Below, piece by piece: positions 17,768 through 26,541 of a DNA stretch of 33,202 nt; position 1 is the first letter of the stretch, and the number at the start of each line of letters is the position of its first letter. The stretch comes from JBCCTX01 sp964468435 (GTDB lineage Bacteria; Bacteroidota; Bacteroidia; J057), in assembly GCA_964468435.1 (NCBI GenBank), contig CAYXVE010000052.1, forward strand, positions 1 to 33,202, in the 5' to 3' direction. The notes under the pieces are model-generated. The model was not told the origin of the DNA, searched no databases, and saw nothing but the letters and a program-made list of their open reading frames with translations. Made by a program: the position numbers and the translations under genes.

Positions 17768-18166
17768 ATGATTATGAATCTCATAGACAGCAATTTCAGT
17801 TTATTACCTGAACTATTTTTTATGTGGCTTGCTCTGTACTGGGGATTGGATAATTATCTGGGTTCAGGAGTTATTAACTATCCCATATTTACATTACTTG
17901 TCATTATGGGTATACAGCTTTTTGCAGAAAATGTGAAGATAGGGCTGGTTATGGGGATATTACTGGTAGGGGGAACCATTTATATGTCATTAGCATTATT
18001 ATCGGATATCACAATGGTCATTACATGGGATTTTCAGGCTATCCGTTTTCTTTTGACAGGCGGAGTTCTGATCGCATTAGCTTATATCATGTCGATCTGG
18101 ATGATTATGAAACATGCAAAAGCTATGAAAAAAAAGGTGCCGAATCACTTCGACACCTATGGTTAA
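17768..18166 (+). CDS. Small membrane protein, unknown function
   Basis: A 132-residue protein I do not recognise. It has about four hydrophobic helices, near residues 12-32, 35-53, 57-78 and 92-113, and a short basic tail (KHAKAMKKKVPNHFDTYG). The start could be this ATG or the one two codons later (17774); neither has a Shine-Dalgarno sequence. Upstream is divergent purL, and downstream the beta-barrel gene converges on it. Its last 13 codons double as a minus-strand terminator hairpin. Composition and the clear membrane pattern argue that it is a real gene. Confidence 0.7.
   Translation: MIMNLIDSNFSLLPELFFMWLALYWGLDNYLGSGVINYPIFTLLVIMGIQLFAENVKIGLVMGILLVGGTIYMSLALLSDITMVITWDFQAIRFLLTGGVLIALAYIMSIWMIMKHAKAMKKKVPNHFDTYG
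18128..18158 (-). terminator. Minus-strand terminator inside the neighbouring gene's 3' end
   Basis: Read on the minus strand, AGGTGTCGAA pairs with TTCGGCACCT around a short loop (10 bp, one C-A mismatch). The stem is followed at once by eight T. It lies about 165 bases past the stop of the minus-strand beta-barrel gene. It falls wholly within the coding sequence of the converging membrane-protein gene. On the plus strand there is no T tract directly after the stem. Confidence 0.7.
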
Positions 18167-18320
18167 AATGAGAACTATTTTTTGTCATTTGACCCCTAGA
18201 GACACATTAATAACCATCCCGGTGTGTTTATAAATGGTATGTCTTATATCAAGACGGTAGGAATTGGGATAGCTATACAGGATTACCTCTGTGGGATTCT
18301 TCAGCCGACAGGTTACCTCC

Positions 18321-18977
18321 TTAATTCAAAAACCAACCCACACTAACCATAAATACCTGGTGGTTGAGATCATTGATAGGTAAGATACCTGTATCAATCA
18401 CTTCAGATAATCCCAAATAATAGTTCGCACCTACAGTCAATCCAATGGGTGATTCATACTGTGCACCAAAATTGAATCCAAAATCTACATTATTATATGA
18501 GTCAATGAGATTCAGGTCAGAGGTGAAACCACTTACATCAATCTCTTCATTGTCATTTACTTTAATTCCCAGTTGTGGAGCTACCATCAGGGCAAATTCA
18601 TCTACGACATAGTACTTAGCCCAGACAGGTATATTGATATAACCCAGTTGAAATTCAAAGGAATTAATATTTACATTACCGATCAGGTCGTTGACTGCGT
18701 TGAGGATATCATTCTCCTGGAATTGAGCACCTTGTGCAGAATAAATGAGTTCAGGTTGGATAGCAAACTTTTCGCTAACCGGGATGTGTACCATGGCTCC
18801 CACGTGATAATTCAGGAGAGTCTCGCCATTGAGATCTAGATTGAGGATTGCCAGATTGATATTACCATTCATATCGGATACATTTAGTCCCCCTTTAACT
18901 CCAAAGCGGATGTCCTGTGCCTGGGTAAAAGATGTAAAGGTGAAAATGGCCATGATGATTAAATAAATTCTTTTCAT
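18321..18977 (-). CDS. Outer-membrane beta-barrel protein (PorT-like)
   Basis: A 218-residue outer-membrane protein of the PorT-like beta-barrel family common in Bacteroidota. A signal peptide (MKRIYLIIMAIFTFTSFTQAQ) is followed by IRFGVKGGLNVSDM and alternating hydrophobic strands. Examples are NYHVGAMVHIPVSEKFAIQP, FQLGYINIPVWAKYYV, FALMVAPQLGIKVN and VDFGFNFGAQYESPIGLTVG. The protein ends in VFMVSVGWFLN, with the terminal aromatic residue usual for barrels inserted by the BAM machinery. It is a single-gene unit; its terminator is probably the hairpin at 18128-18158. The specific role is unknown. PorT itself belongs to the T9SS, but this large family is mostly uncharacterised, so no T9SS role is claimed. 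Confidence 0.88.
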   Translation of the reverse strand: MKRIYLIIMAIFTFTSFTQAQDIRFGVKGGLNVSDMNGNINLAILNLDLNGETLLNYHVGAMVHIPVSEKFAIQPELIYSAQGAQFQENDILNAVNDLIGNVNINSFEFQLGYINIPVWAKYYVVDEFALMVAPQLGIKVNDNEEIDVSGFTSDLNLIDSYNNVDFGFNFGAQYESPIGLTVGANYYLGLSEVIDTGILPINDLNHQVFMVSVGWFLN

Positions 18978-19223
18978 AATATCAGTATAAGTTAATTTTT
19001 GGTAAATAGATTTTGTTACTAATCGATTGAAATATGCTTACTTTACGTTGCTAATAAAAACAAGATGTACTTTTATCAAATCTTTGAGTAAGCGTGTCAG
19101 TTCATAATAACTTCGAGTCGCACTGGCTATTTGTTATATTCATAATTTGGAAAGCAAAACAAAACAAAAGTCACGTTTTTTGCGATAATATTATGTAGGT
19201 GATTACAATGATATCAGATATTT

Positions 19224-19718
19224 ATGAACGATCAATCAAAAGATAAAGACAAGAAGGTGCACCAGGGAGAAGAGAATGCTCATGACTTTATTAATCCCAT
19301 AGATGAGGATAAGATTACCCAAAACCCCCATAATCTACCATATGCTCATACTGTTGGTGGAGTGGAAATCAAGCCTATTGATAAAGGTAAGGTAAAGGGC
19401 AGGGCTTTATCTGCTATGTCTGAGCAGACGCAGATGCAAATGAATCAGATCAAGGAGCAGATCAACCTTCTTGCAGAGCAAGCCAAAGCATTGCAGGATC
19501 GTGTACAGATTTCAGAACAGATCTATCAGGCAGATGCGGGTTTTGAACCGCTTATTGGGCATGTGTATCATCTTTATTTGAAAAAGGATGGGAAATGGAT
19601 ACTGTCATTGGTAGCTCCCGAAGACTGGGGTCGCTCCTTTCCTTATGAAAAATATGTCGCATCAGTGAAAATGCTGGCAGATCACACCTGGGATATACTG
19701 GAGAAGGGAGAAATGTAG
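19224..19718 (+). CDS. DUF2452 domain protein
   Basis: A 164-residue cytoplasmic protein matching the DUF2452 pattern. It has a charged N-terminus, then FINPIDEDKITQNPHNLPYA (24-43), a helical QMQMNQIKEQINLLAEQAKA segment around 70-90, and a conserved C-terminal block with GFEPLIGHVYHLY and LSLVAPEDWG. Function is unknown for the family. I assign DUF2452 from memory of its N-P-H-N-L-P-Y and EPLIGHVYHLY signatures. It is an isolated gene with 246 bases of upstream spacer and no perfect -7 box. Confidence 0.8.
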   Translation: MNDQSKDKDKKVHQGEENAHDFINPIDEDKITQNPHNLPYAHTVGGVEIKPIDKGKVKGRALSAMSEQTQMQMNQIKEQINLLAEQAKALQDRVQISEQIYQADAGFEPLIGHVYHLYLKKDGKWILSLVAPEDWGRSFPYEKYVASVKMLADHTWDILEKGEM

Positions 19719-20214
19719 GAACTAATAAGTTTTAATGTAATACCCCTACAGATATATGAGCCTGCAGTATGTTGGTCGGGAGTAGGTAACATCACCGTCA
19801 TGTACCTTTTGATCCAAAAGCTTTTCCGTGATTTGCTGCATAGCCTCCACGATCACTTGTTATGATAAGTGTGATTATTCTGCTTTTAGATTTTTTGATA
19901 AATAATGCATGACAATCATGGCCTCTTTCTCCGGTTCAACGCTATGCATTCATTTAAGCAGTAAAATTTCCAACATGATGCTTACCAAAATCAAACATTG
20001 CTTCTTCAGCGTGTTCCCTGTTTGTGCTAGGGTATCTTCGCTTCCAAACAGATATTTCAATAGGCATGATCGTATGATAAATAAGTTATTCAACTAAATA
20101 TAAAATATAATTCTAATATATTCATTTTAGTCCACCTGTTTTATCCTTTTTCCTATATCCACACATTTTTCTGTATATTACCTTTCATTTATGTTTTGCT
20201 CAATACACCGGATT
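19719..20214. other. Long intergenic region with possible gene remnant
   Basis: About 500 bases separate the DUF2452 gene and the BNR protein gene. The plus-strand 62-codon frame at 19909-20097 does not look like protein. The minus strand carries three consecutive short protein-like frames, listed as a possible pseudogene. The right-hand 120 bases are very AT-rich and probably hold the promoter of the BNR gene; TACCTTTC at 20179-20186 is one base off the -7 consensus. Confidence 0.4.
19746..20067 (-). pseudogene. Possible degraded gene, unidentified
   Basis: Reading the minus strand, three short open frames follow one another. One has 37 residues from ATG at 20067 (MPIEISVWKRRYPSTNREHA...), one has 24 from 19949 (MHSVEPEKEAMIVMHYLSKN...), and one stretch ends at 19746 (containing EAMQQITEKLLDQKVHDGDV). 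Each has a protein-like composition rich in charged and helical residues, and they are separated by frameshifts or stops. This could be a gene broken by several mutations, but chance cannot be excluded. I recognise no family. Confidence 0.25.
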
Positions 20215-23200
20215 ATGATTATCAAAAATTGCCTATTTGTTTTTTTATCGATTATTTCGCTTACTGCATTTGCTCAGGATACGCTTTCGGTATTTAAAAA
20301 TCTGTCTTTTCGCAATGTAGGTCCTACCCGGGGAGGTAGGGTCACAACGGTTACCGGCATCCCGGATCAGCCCAATGTATTCTTTATGGGCAGTACTGGA
20401 GGAGGAGTATGGAAAACGACTAATGATGGTCAAAGTTGGAACAATATATCAGATGGCTACTTTCACACAGGTTCCATTGGGGCTATTCGTGTGGCTGCAT
20501 CGAACCCTAAGGTGATATATGTTGGTACTGGATCGGACGGATTGAGGAGTAATGTGATTACGGGAAAAGGCGTGTATAAGTCTAGTAATGGAGGCAAAAC
20601 CTGGGAGCACAAAGGACTGAAAGAAGTAGGTCAAATCGGTGCGGTAGAAATTGATCCAGCGAGTCCTGATCGCGTATTTGTCGCTGCAATTGGTCAGGCA
20701 TTTGCACCTAATGCAGAACGCGGTGTGTATCGAACACTTGATGGAGGTGATACCTGGGAGAAGGTACTATACATCGCTGATACAGTAGGGATTGTGGATA
20801 TAGAATTTGCTCCGGACAACTCGCAAACCCTTTATGCTGCAGCCTGGAGAGCGGAGCGAAAGCCCTGGACAATAATCAGCGGAGGAGAAAATGGTGGTAT
20901 ATATAAATCGACCGATGGGGGCGATAGTTGGGAAAAGTTAACCAAAGGCTTACCAGAGGGAATCATTGGCAAAATTGACCTCGCTGTTTCTGCTGATGAT
21001 CCAGATAGGCTTTACGCGCTGGTAGAAGCTCCACTGGGCGAAGGCGGGTTGTATCGATCCCATGATCGTGGAGCAAGCTTCGAGCTGGTGAGTACTAAGA
21101 ATGAACTGCTTGACAGGCCCTTTTATTACTGTAATGTGGATGCCAATCCCAGGAATGCAGACGCAGTTTATGTCAACTCGACGGGTTTTTACAAATCTTA
21201 TAATGCTGGCAAAACCTGGACTCGCCAATATACTCCGCATGGTGATAACCATGACATCTGGATTAACCCCAATGATACTTTGGTCTGTATTCAATCTAAC
21301 GATGGGGGTGCAAATGTGAGCCGCGACGGTATGAAAACCTGGTCTACACAGGAAAATCAGTCTACTGCTGAGCTGTATCAGGTAAATGTCGATGACCAGT
21401 TTCCTTATTGGATATATGCTGGACAACAGGACAACTCTACGATAGCTGTTCCCAGTATGCCTCCCCATAGTTCTATATCAGGCGCTACTGCATTCTGGAT
21501 GGCTGTAGGAGGTTGTGAGACAGGTCCAGTGGTTCCCAAACCTGGGAATCCCAATATTGTATATGCAAATTGTAAAGGCCGCTTTGGTGTATACAACAAA
21601 CAGACTGGCCAGGAAAAGCAATACTATGTCGGTGCTGCTAATATGTATGGACATAATCCCCAAGACCTTAAGTATCGCTTTCAGCGCGTTTCTCCCATCC
21701 ATGTTTCTCCACACAATCCCGACCTGGTATATCACGCATCTCAGTATTTGCACCGAACTACTGACGATGGTGAAACATGGGAGACCATTTCCCCGGATCT
21801 GACAGCTTTCACCCCTGAAACACAAGTAATCTCAGGTACTCCCATCACCCGTGATATTACCGGGGAAGAATTCTACAGTACGATCTATGCAGTCATGGAA
21901 TCCCCAGTGGAACAAGGGGTTATCTGGACAGGTGCCAATGATGGTCCCGTATACATCACTCGGAATGGAGGTGATGATTGGAAGGAAATTACACCTGCGG
22001 ACCTGCCGCCCGGCGGCAGGGTACAGACCCTCGAAGCATCTCCACATAAGCCAGGTAAAGCATATATTGCCGTATACAGATACTTACTGGGTGACTGGGG
22101 TCCCTATATTTATAAGACAGAAAATTATGGAGAAACATGGGAAATGCTTACTGATGGTACGAATGGGATCCCCGATGATTATCCTACCCGGGTCATTCGT
22201 GAAGACCCTGATGTCGAAGGGTTATTGTATGCAGGAACAGAATTTGGATTATTTCTATCATATGATGATGGGAAAAAATGGTATGCTTTTCAGCAAAATC
22301 TTCCCGTTACCCCTATTACCGATATAAAGGTATTTCGCCAGGATCTGATTCTCTCTACGATGGGCAGAGGATTTTGGATCATGGATGATATCCATCCACT
22401 TCATCAAAGCGGTAATACAGCTCAGTTGGATCAACACATGTTGTTTGAGCCTGGTGATGCATACAGAGTCCATATTCGCGGTAATAACCCCAACTCTATC
22501 CCTTATTATCCTGCTCCGGGCGTCTACTTTGATTACTATTTGGAGCAAGAGGTAGAAGATGAGATTATATTGGAAATCCTGAATGATCAGGATCAGGTAA
22601 TCCGGGCTTTTTCCAGTGAACATTCTACAGAGGATAGTATAACGGAGCAGGAAGTAAGTATGGCTACTGGTTTCAGATCATTGGGGTCGGGTTCTACTCT
22701 CAATACTGCTCAAGGACACCATCGTGTCAAATGGGATATGCGTCATGAGGGATTATGGCATGAGGAAGCCCACCGTAGTGGCAGTTATGGAACACTGGTT
22801 GCACCTGGAACCTATCAAGTGCGCATGAACATCGCTGGTCAGAGCATGAAAAAATCCTTTGAAATTGTTCCTGATCCACGGCTAAATGAAGAAGAAACCA
22901 GCCTAGCAGATATGAAGGCTCAAGAAGCGTTGTCATTGAAAGTGCTGGAAATATACAATGTGGCGAGGAAAATGGCTTATAAATACGAGCAACGAAAAGA
23001 AGAGCTGGAAGCTGAATTGGAGAAAGATTATTCTTCCTCCAAAAAATATAGCATGGGAGAAGAACTGAAAAGCGTAGAGAATATGCTTTCAAAGCTCAAC
23101 ACTGCTGAGGGACGCTACATGACTCCTCAGTTGGTCAACCAGATTGGTTATCTGTATAGCATGCTCATGCAGGCTGATCAGCGACCAGGGCAGGATGCCT

Positions 23201-23274
23201 ATGATCGCTATGAGGAGCTGAAAGCTGCCTTTGAGCAACTGAAAAGCGAAGAGGAAGAAGATGGGAGTAGATAG
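20215..23274 (+). CDS. Sortilin/VPS10-like BNR-repeat beta-propeller exoprotein
   Basis: A 1019-residue exported protein of the sortilin/VPS10-like BNR-repeat group, often annotated as a glycosyl hydrolase without proof. I chose the ATG at 20215, not 20191, because it gives a standard signal peptide (MIIKNCLFVFLSIISLTAFAQ). Asp-box (S-x-D-x-G-x-T-W) repeats are frequent: NDGQSW at 70-75, SSNGGKTW at 123-130, TLDGGDTW at 174-181, STDGGDSW at 232-239 and SHDRGASF at 282-289. Others further on include TDDGETW, TRNGGDDW and SYDDGKKW. This indicates one or two beta-propellers spanning roughly residues 25-720. After a beta-rich linker, the last 130 residues are charged and helical. There is no T9SS domain. 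The function is not established; peptide or glycan binding is plausible. It converges on the M14 peptidase gene. Confidence 0.9.
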   Translation: MIIKNCLFVFLSIISLTAFAQDTLSVFKNLSFRNVGPTRGGRVTTVTGIPDQPNVFFMGSTGGGVWKTTNDGQSWNNISDGYFHTGSIGAIRVAASNPKVIYVGTGSDGLRSNVITGKGVYKSSNGGKTWEHKGLKEVGQIGAVEIDPASPDRVFVAAIGQAFAPNAERGVYRTLDGGDTWEKVLYIADTVGIVDIEFAPDNSQTLYAAAWRAERKPWTIISGGENGGIYKSTDGGDSWEKLTKGLPEGIIGKIDLAVSADDPDRLYALVEAPLGEGGLYRSHDRGASFELVSTKNELLDRPFYYCNVDANPRNADAVYVNSTGFYKSYNAGKTWTRQYTPHGDNHDIWINPNDTLVCIQSNDGGANVSRDGMKTWSTQENQSTAELYQVNVDDQFPYWIYAGQQDNSTIAVPSMPPHSSISGATAFWMAVGGCETGPVVPKPGNPNIVYANCKGRFGVYNKQTGQEKQYYVGAANMYGHNPQDLKYRFQRVSPIHVSPHNPDLVYHASQYLHRTTDDGETWETISPDLTAFTPETQVISGTPITRDITGEEFYSTIYAVMESPVEQGVIWTGANDGPVYITRNGGDDWKEITPADLPPGGRVQTLEASPHKPGKAYIAVYRYLLGDWGPYIYKTENYGETWEMLTDGTNGIPDDYPTRVIREDPDVEGLLYAGTEFGLFLSYDDGKKWYAFQQNLPVTPITDIKVFRQDLILSTMGRGFWIMDDIHPLHQSGNTAQLDQHMLFEPGDAYRVHIRGNNPNSIPYYPAPGVYFDYYLEQEVEDEIILEILNDQDQVIRAFSSEHSTEDSITEQEVSMATGFRSLGSGSTLNTAQGHHRVKWDMRHEGLWHEEAHRSGSYGTLVAPGTYQVRMNIAGQSMKKSFEIVPDPRLNEEETSLADMKAQEALSLKVLEIYNVARKMAYKYEQRKEELEAELEKDYSSSKKYSMGEELKSVENMLSKLNTAEGRYMTPQLVNQIGYLYSMLMQADQRPGQDAYDRYEELKAAFEQLKSEEEEDGSR

Positions 23275-23324
23275 CGACCAGCTTGTGAGACTTCTTCAAT
23301 CTACCAGCTATATGTTTCCATCTA

Positions 23325-25901
23325 TTACATTAGCCCTCCCCAAAATATACTATTGGTAAATATCTTATTAGTTCCCCACCAGAATGCCCGGAAATTGGGA
23401 TTATCAACCAACATAATGATATTTCCCCTTCCCATACTGGAAATATGGACCGCTGCGCTATTGGCAAGGGCTTTTAGGTTGGGATCGCTAATATAACCTG
23501 CCAGTAAGGGGCTTTGGGTATATCTCACAGGATTTATGTAAGGATTGGAAGAAGGTTTGAGAAATATCTCTGTATTTCTAAATACGCTCAGCTTCTCTCT
23601 GGTATATCCATAAGCGATAGGATGAGAAAGATCCAGGTTTACCTCAAAGATTGCACCTCCTATTTCCTGAGCTCCACGTAAATTACTACGGCTATCAAAG
23701 GGGTATATTTGTGTGCTATCAAAATCGATACCCGGACTAGGGATAAGTTGTACATTACCCATCTGATTTCCGGCAAGCCATTGGATAGCTCCTCTCATCG
23801 CCACAATATTTCCCCCAGCGCGTATCCATTCGCGCAATTCCTCCAATCGCCGGTCGCTGATATTATACCGTCCACTGACCATGACCAAAGTATTATAGTC
23901 ATAGAGGTTTACACGTGAAAAATTAGAGCTTTCTACCATGGTAATGGGAATATGGTATCGTTGATCCATGAGATGCCAGATTTCGCCAGCATCATAAGCC
24001 GATGTGCCATCTCCGATGATCATGAGTATCTTGGGCTTTTCTACAGGATCAAAATTACCACTGCCCAGATCAATCCCTCCGGGAGTAAGTCCTGTGGAAA
24101 TACTGTGTATTTTTACCCCTGGAGCGAGAGAGGAAGTTAGCATTTCATAGAGTTCATCTTCTGTTATGTCCTGGCCAGCTACCGGAATCAAAATACTTCC
24201 GTAACCAAAATTTTTTCCATCGGCTGTAGTGTATTTCCTTGTAGCAACCTTGGTTCTGATCCCTCTGTGTTGCAGGGCATATAGGGTTTTGGGTGCATAA
24301 TATCCCTCCCACTCCAGGATATAGGCATAGGCACTTTTTCCACCTTTTATTTCTCCTTCTGGAAGTTCTACATTATTTATTTGCTCACCCAGCCATGAAT
24401 CATCATATTGTTGAGCAGGTATAGCAGCGTACTCAAGGTTGAAGGCGAGGGGTAAGGTCCAGGCAGATACATCGTAAAATAAGCTATCCTGAAATGATGT
24501 ACGATCATCAAACATCCCTTTGATCAGTCTGTATTGAGGTTGGTGGAAGGGAATGACATAGCTCTCTCCAGGATGAAATGTAATATTATTTTGGGTGATT
24601 TCTCTATCCAACTCATATGCATATACCTGATGGGTAAGCAGGATCTTTAGAAACGCATGAGTTCTTACAGGATCCTCCGGAGAGCTGACTACATAAGCTG
24701 CTTCCCCATCGAGGATTACTTCTTCTTGAGCCGTTAGGAAGAATTCTTTTTGATGTTGAAGAAATTCGTCTCTTAATTCATATGTGCCAGCGAGCGTAGA
24801 TAATGTCGTGGTGATCTGATTGCGGATCGTAAAGGGAAAGGTCAATACTCCATGGTCGCTTTGCTGCGCATGCCCCCGGGAGGATGCCTGCTCAAATAAT
24901 ATCCCTACAGAGCCATTTATATCTGGATAAGCAGAACCTTTTCCGATAAAGAAATCATCGTATCCTTCTTCTGAATAATAGAGTGAGCCTATACTGTCCA
25001 GAAATCGGGCATGATATTTAGCCATTTTATGGGTCAGGTCATACACTTTCTCTGGGGTAAAAGGATAATTTCTGGAAGGAATACCAGGTTGGAAAAAGAA
25101 GGTACTGTTGGTTCCCATCTCATGATGATCTGTCAGGAAATTGGGTTTCCAAGTATGAAACTGGCGGATTCTGCCTTGTGATTCAGGGTGCTGGACAGCC
25201 AGCCAATCCCGGTTCAAATCAAACCAGAAATGATTGGTTCTTCCCCCGGGCCATGCTTCGTTATATTCGCGGGTTTCTGGGTCGGTGATTAGTATATCAA
25301 TGCCTTTATGCATGTTGGCCCAGGTAGAAAACCGGTGCATGCCATCGGGATTATAAGAAGGATCCAGCAGGATGACCATGTCACCCAACATGTTAAGCAC
25401 CTGGATATCATCACATGCTGCCAGGTAATATGCTGCCAGCAACGCAGCGTTTGAACCACTGGGTTCGTTGCCGTGTATGCCATAGCCCATCCAGACAACA
25501 ACCTTTGAATCATCCATATCCACTTCACTTGAAGTCTCAGGATTACTGAGAGCGATGTGCTGCGCTCTAATCTCATCTAGACGAGTGTGATTTTGAGGGG
25601 AAGTAAATATGAGATGGATAAGAGGTCTGCCTTCATAGCTTTTGCCGATTTCCACCAGTTGAGCTCTGTCGCTGACAGAGGCTATTGCACGCATGTACAT
25701 GAGCAATTGATCATGGCTAACATGCCATTCACCTACCTGGTAACCTAGTATATCTTTGGGTGTGGGAATATCACTGTTATAATCAAGATCAGGAAGATAA
25801 TAAGACAGGTCTTTGGGGTTGCTCGTAGGGATGAAGGACTGAGAAAACGCTAAACTATTAACCAGGATAAAGGTAAAAAAGTAAGATAAAAGGTTTTTCA
25901 T
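23325..25901 (-). CDS. M14 zinc carboxypeptidase with C-terminal GATase1-like domain
   Basis: An 858-residue exported metallopeptidase. It has a signal peptide (MKNLLSYFFTFILVNSLAFSQ) and an M14 catalytic domain at about 60-375. Zinc ligands H143 and E146 lie in GIHGNEPSG, with H259 or H260 in LTDHHEMG as the third ligand. NRDW at 230-233 fits the substrate carboxylate-binding region. E337 in GILFEQ is the likely catalytic glutamate. Residues around 620-730 (ILMIIGDGTSAYDAGEIW, then LVMVSGRY and LREWIRAGGNIVAM) look like a class I glutamine amidotransferase-like or ThuA-like fold, probably structural. It lacks a T9SS domain, so the periplasm is likely. It converges on the BNR protein gene with a 50-base gap. 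Substrate is unknown. Confidence 0.92.
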   Translation of the reverse strand: MKNLLSYFFTFILVNSLAFSQSFIPTSNPKDLSYYLPDLDYNSDIPTPKDILGYQVGEWHVSHDQLLMYMRAIASVSDRAQLVEIGKSYEGRPLIHLIFTSPQNHTRLDEIRAQHIALSNPETSSEVDMDDSKVVVWMGYGIHGNEPSGSNAALLAAYYLAACDDIQVLNMLGDMVILLDPSYNPDGMHRFSTWANMHKGIDILITDPETREYNEAWPGGRTNHFWFDLNRDWLAVQHPESQGRIRQFHTWKPNFLTDHHEMGTNSTFFFQPGIPSRNYPFTPEKVYDLTHKMAKYHARFLDSIGSLYYSEEGYDDFFIGKGSAYPDINGSVGILFEQASSRGHAQQSDHGVLTFPFTIRNQITTTLSTLAGTYELRDEFLQHQKEFFLTAQEEVILDGEAAYVVSSPEDPVRTHAFLKILLTHQVYAYELDREITQNNITFHPGESYVIPFHQPQYRLIKGMFDDRTSFQDSLFYDVSAWTLPLAFNLEYAAIPAQQYDDSWLGEQINNVELPEGEIKGGKSAYAYILEWEGYYAPKTLYALQHRGIRTKVATRKYTTADGKNFGYGSILIPVAGQDITEDELYEMLTSSLAPGVKIHSISTGLTPGGIDLGSGNFDPVEKPKILMIIGDGTSAYDAGEIWHLMDQRYHIPITMVESSNFSRVNLYDYNTLVMVSGRYNISDRRLEELREWIRAGGNIVAMRGAIQWLAGNQMGNVQLIPSPGIDFDSTQIYPFDSRSNLRGAQEIGGAIFEVNLDLSHPIAYGYTREKLSVFRNTEIFLKPSSNPYINPVRYTQSPLLAGYISDPNLKALANSAAVHISSMGRGNIIMLVDNPNFRAFWWGTNKIFTNSIFWGGLM

Positions 25902-25993
25902 GTTAATTATACTAGGTTGGTTTAATAAAAAAACAGGTAATTAAATAGCAAGACATAAGCATGCTGATATCATTAAATACTAATACTTTCGGA

Positions 25994-26464
25994 TTATTCG
26001 CCATATCCATCACAGTTTTCACTTTTCCGCGTATCAATGAGATCATAAATTTTCCATCCAAATTCAGATTTTACCAAATTTATAACATTTACACCACAAT
26101 GGCTGAACTCATCACCCAAAAAGAATGCATATTGCATCCATGCTATGGCGAGATTGTCTTCCTGGCGTATCATCAGGTTGTTTATTTTCTCATTCCAGAT
26201 ATTATCATGAGGTATTCCAGCCCGTTGAATAAACTGAGCTACAGATCTCTGCCGTATAGCAGGAAGTCCTTGCTGGTCAGTATAAGTAGTAGCCATTTGA
26301 GCATCTTGATGAAATACGCTTTTAAGGATGGTACTATCTCCTTTTCGCATTCCATCAAATAAGCGGTTGATGGTTTTTTCAATCTCTGGTTCAGGACTTG
26401 GTTTCTGGCTAAAACCCTGAACAGGGAAGTAAAGTATAAGTATAGATATCAACAAGGACCTCAT
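25994..26464 (-). CDS. Exported NTF2-like (SnoaL/DUF4440-type) protein
   Basis: A 156-residue protein of the NTF2-like superfamily. I chose the ATG at 26464 over the one at 26500 because it places a signal peptide at the start (MRSLLISILILYFPVQGFSQ). The mature part begins EIEKTINRLFDGMRKGDSTI, a classic first helix of this fold. Then come the beta strands LAIAWMQYAFFLG and HCGVNVINLVKSEFGWKIYDLIDTR. NTF2-like exported proteins usually bind small ligands or act as enzymes of unknown substrate; nothing here fixes a function. It is divergent from the 7TM-HD gene, with 77 bases between the two starts. Confidence 0.82.
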   Translation of the reverse strand: MRSLLISILILYFPVQGFSQKPSPEPEIEKTINRLFDGMRKGDSTILKSVFHQDAQMATTYTDQQGLPAIRQRSVAQFIQRAGIPHDNIWNEKINNLMIRQEDNLAIAWMQYAFFLGDEFSHCGVNVINLVKSEFGWKIYDLIDTRKSENCDGYGE

Positions 26465-26541
26465 AGAAAGGGGATTAAACCTATTACAATCTATAAGCAA
26501 CGAATAAAACTTTATTTTTTCAAATCAAATAAGTAAATCGC

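Noticed and set aside
19909..20097. 62-codon plus-strand frame in the long spacer
   Set aside because: Its composition (many Ser, Cys and His, with no domain pattern) is not protein-like. The opposite strand looks better, and even that is doubtful.
20950..21468. 172-codon minus-strand frame
   Set aside because: Antisense shadow of the BNR-repeat gene.
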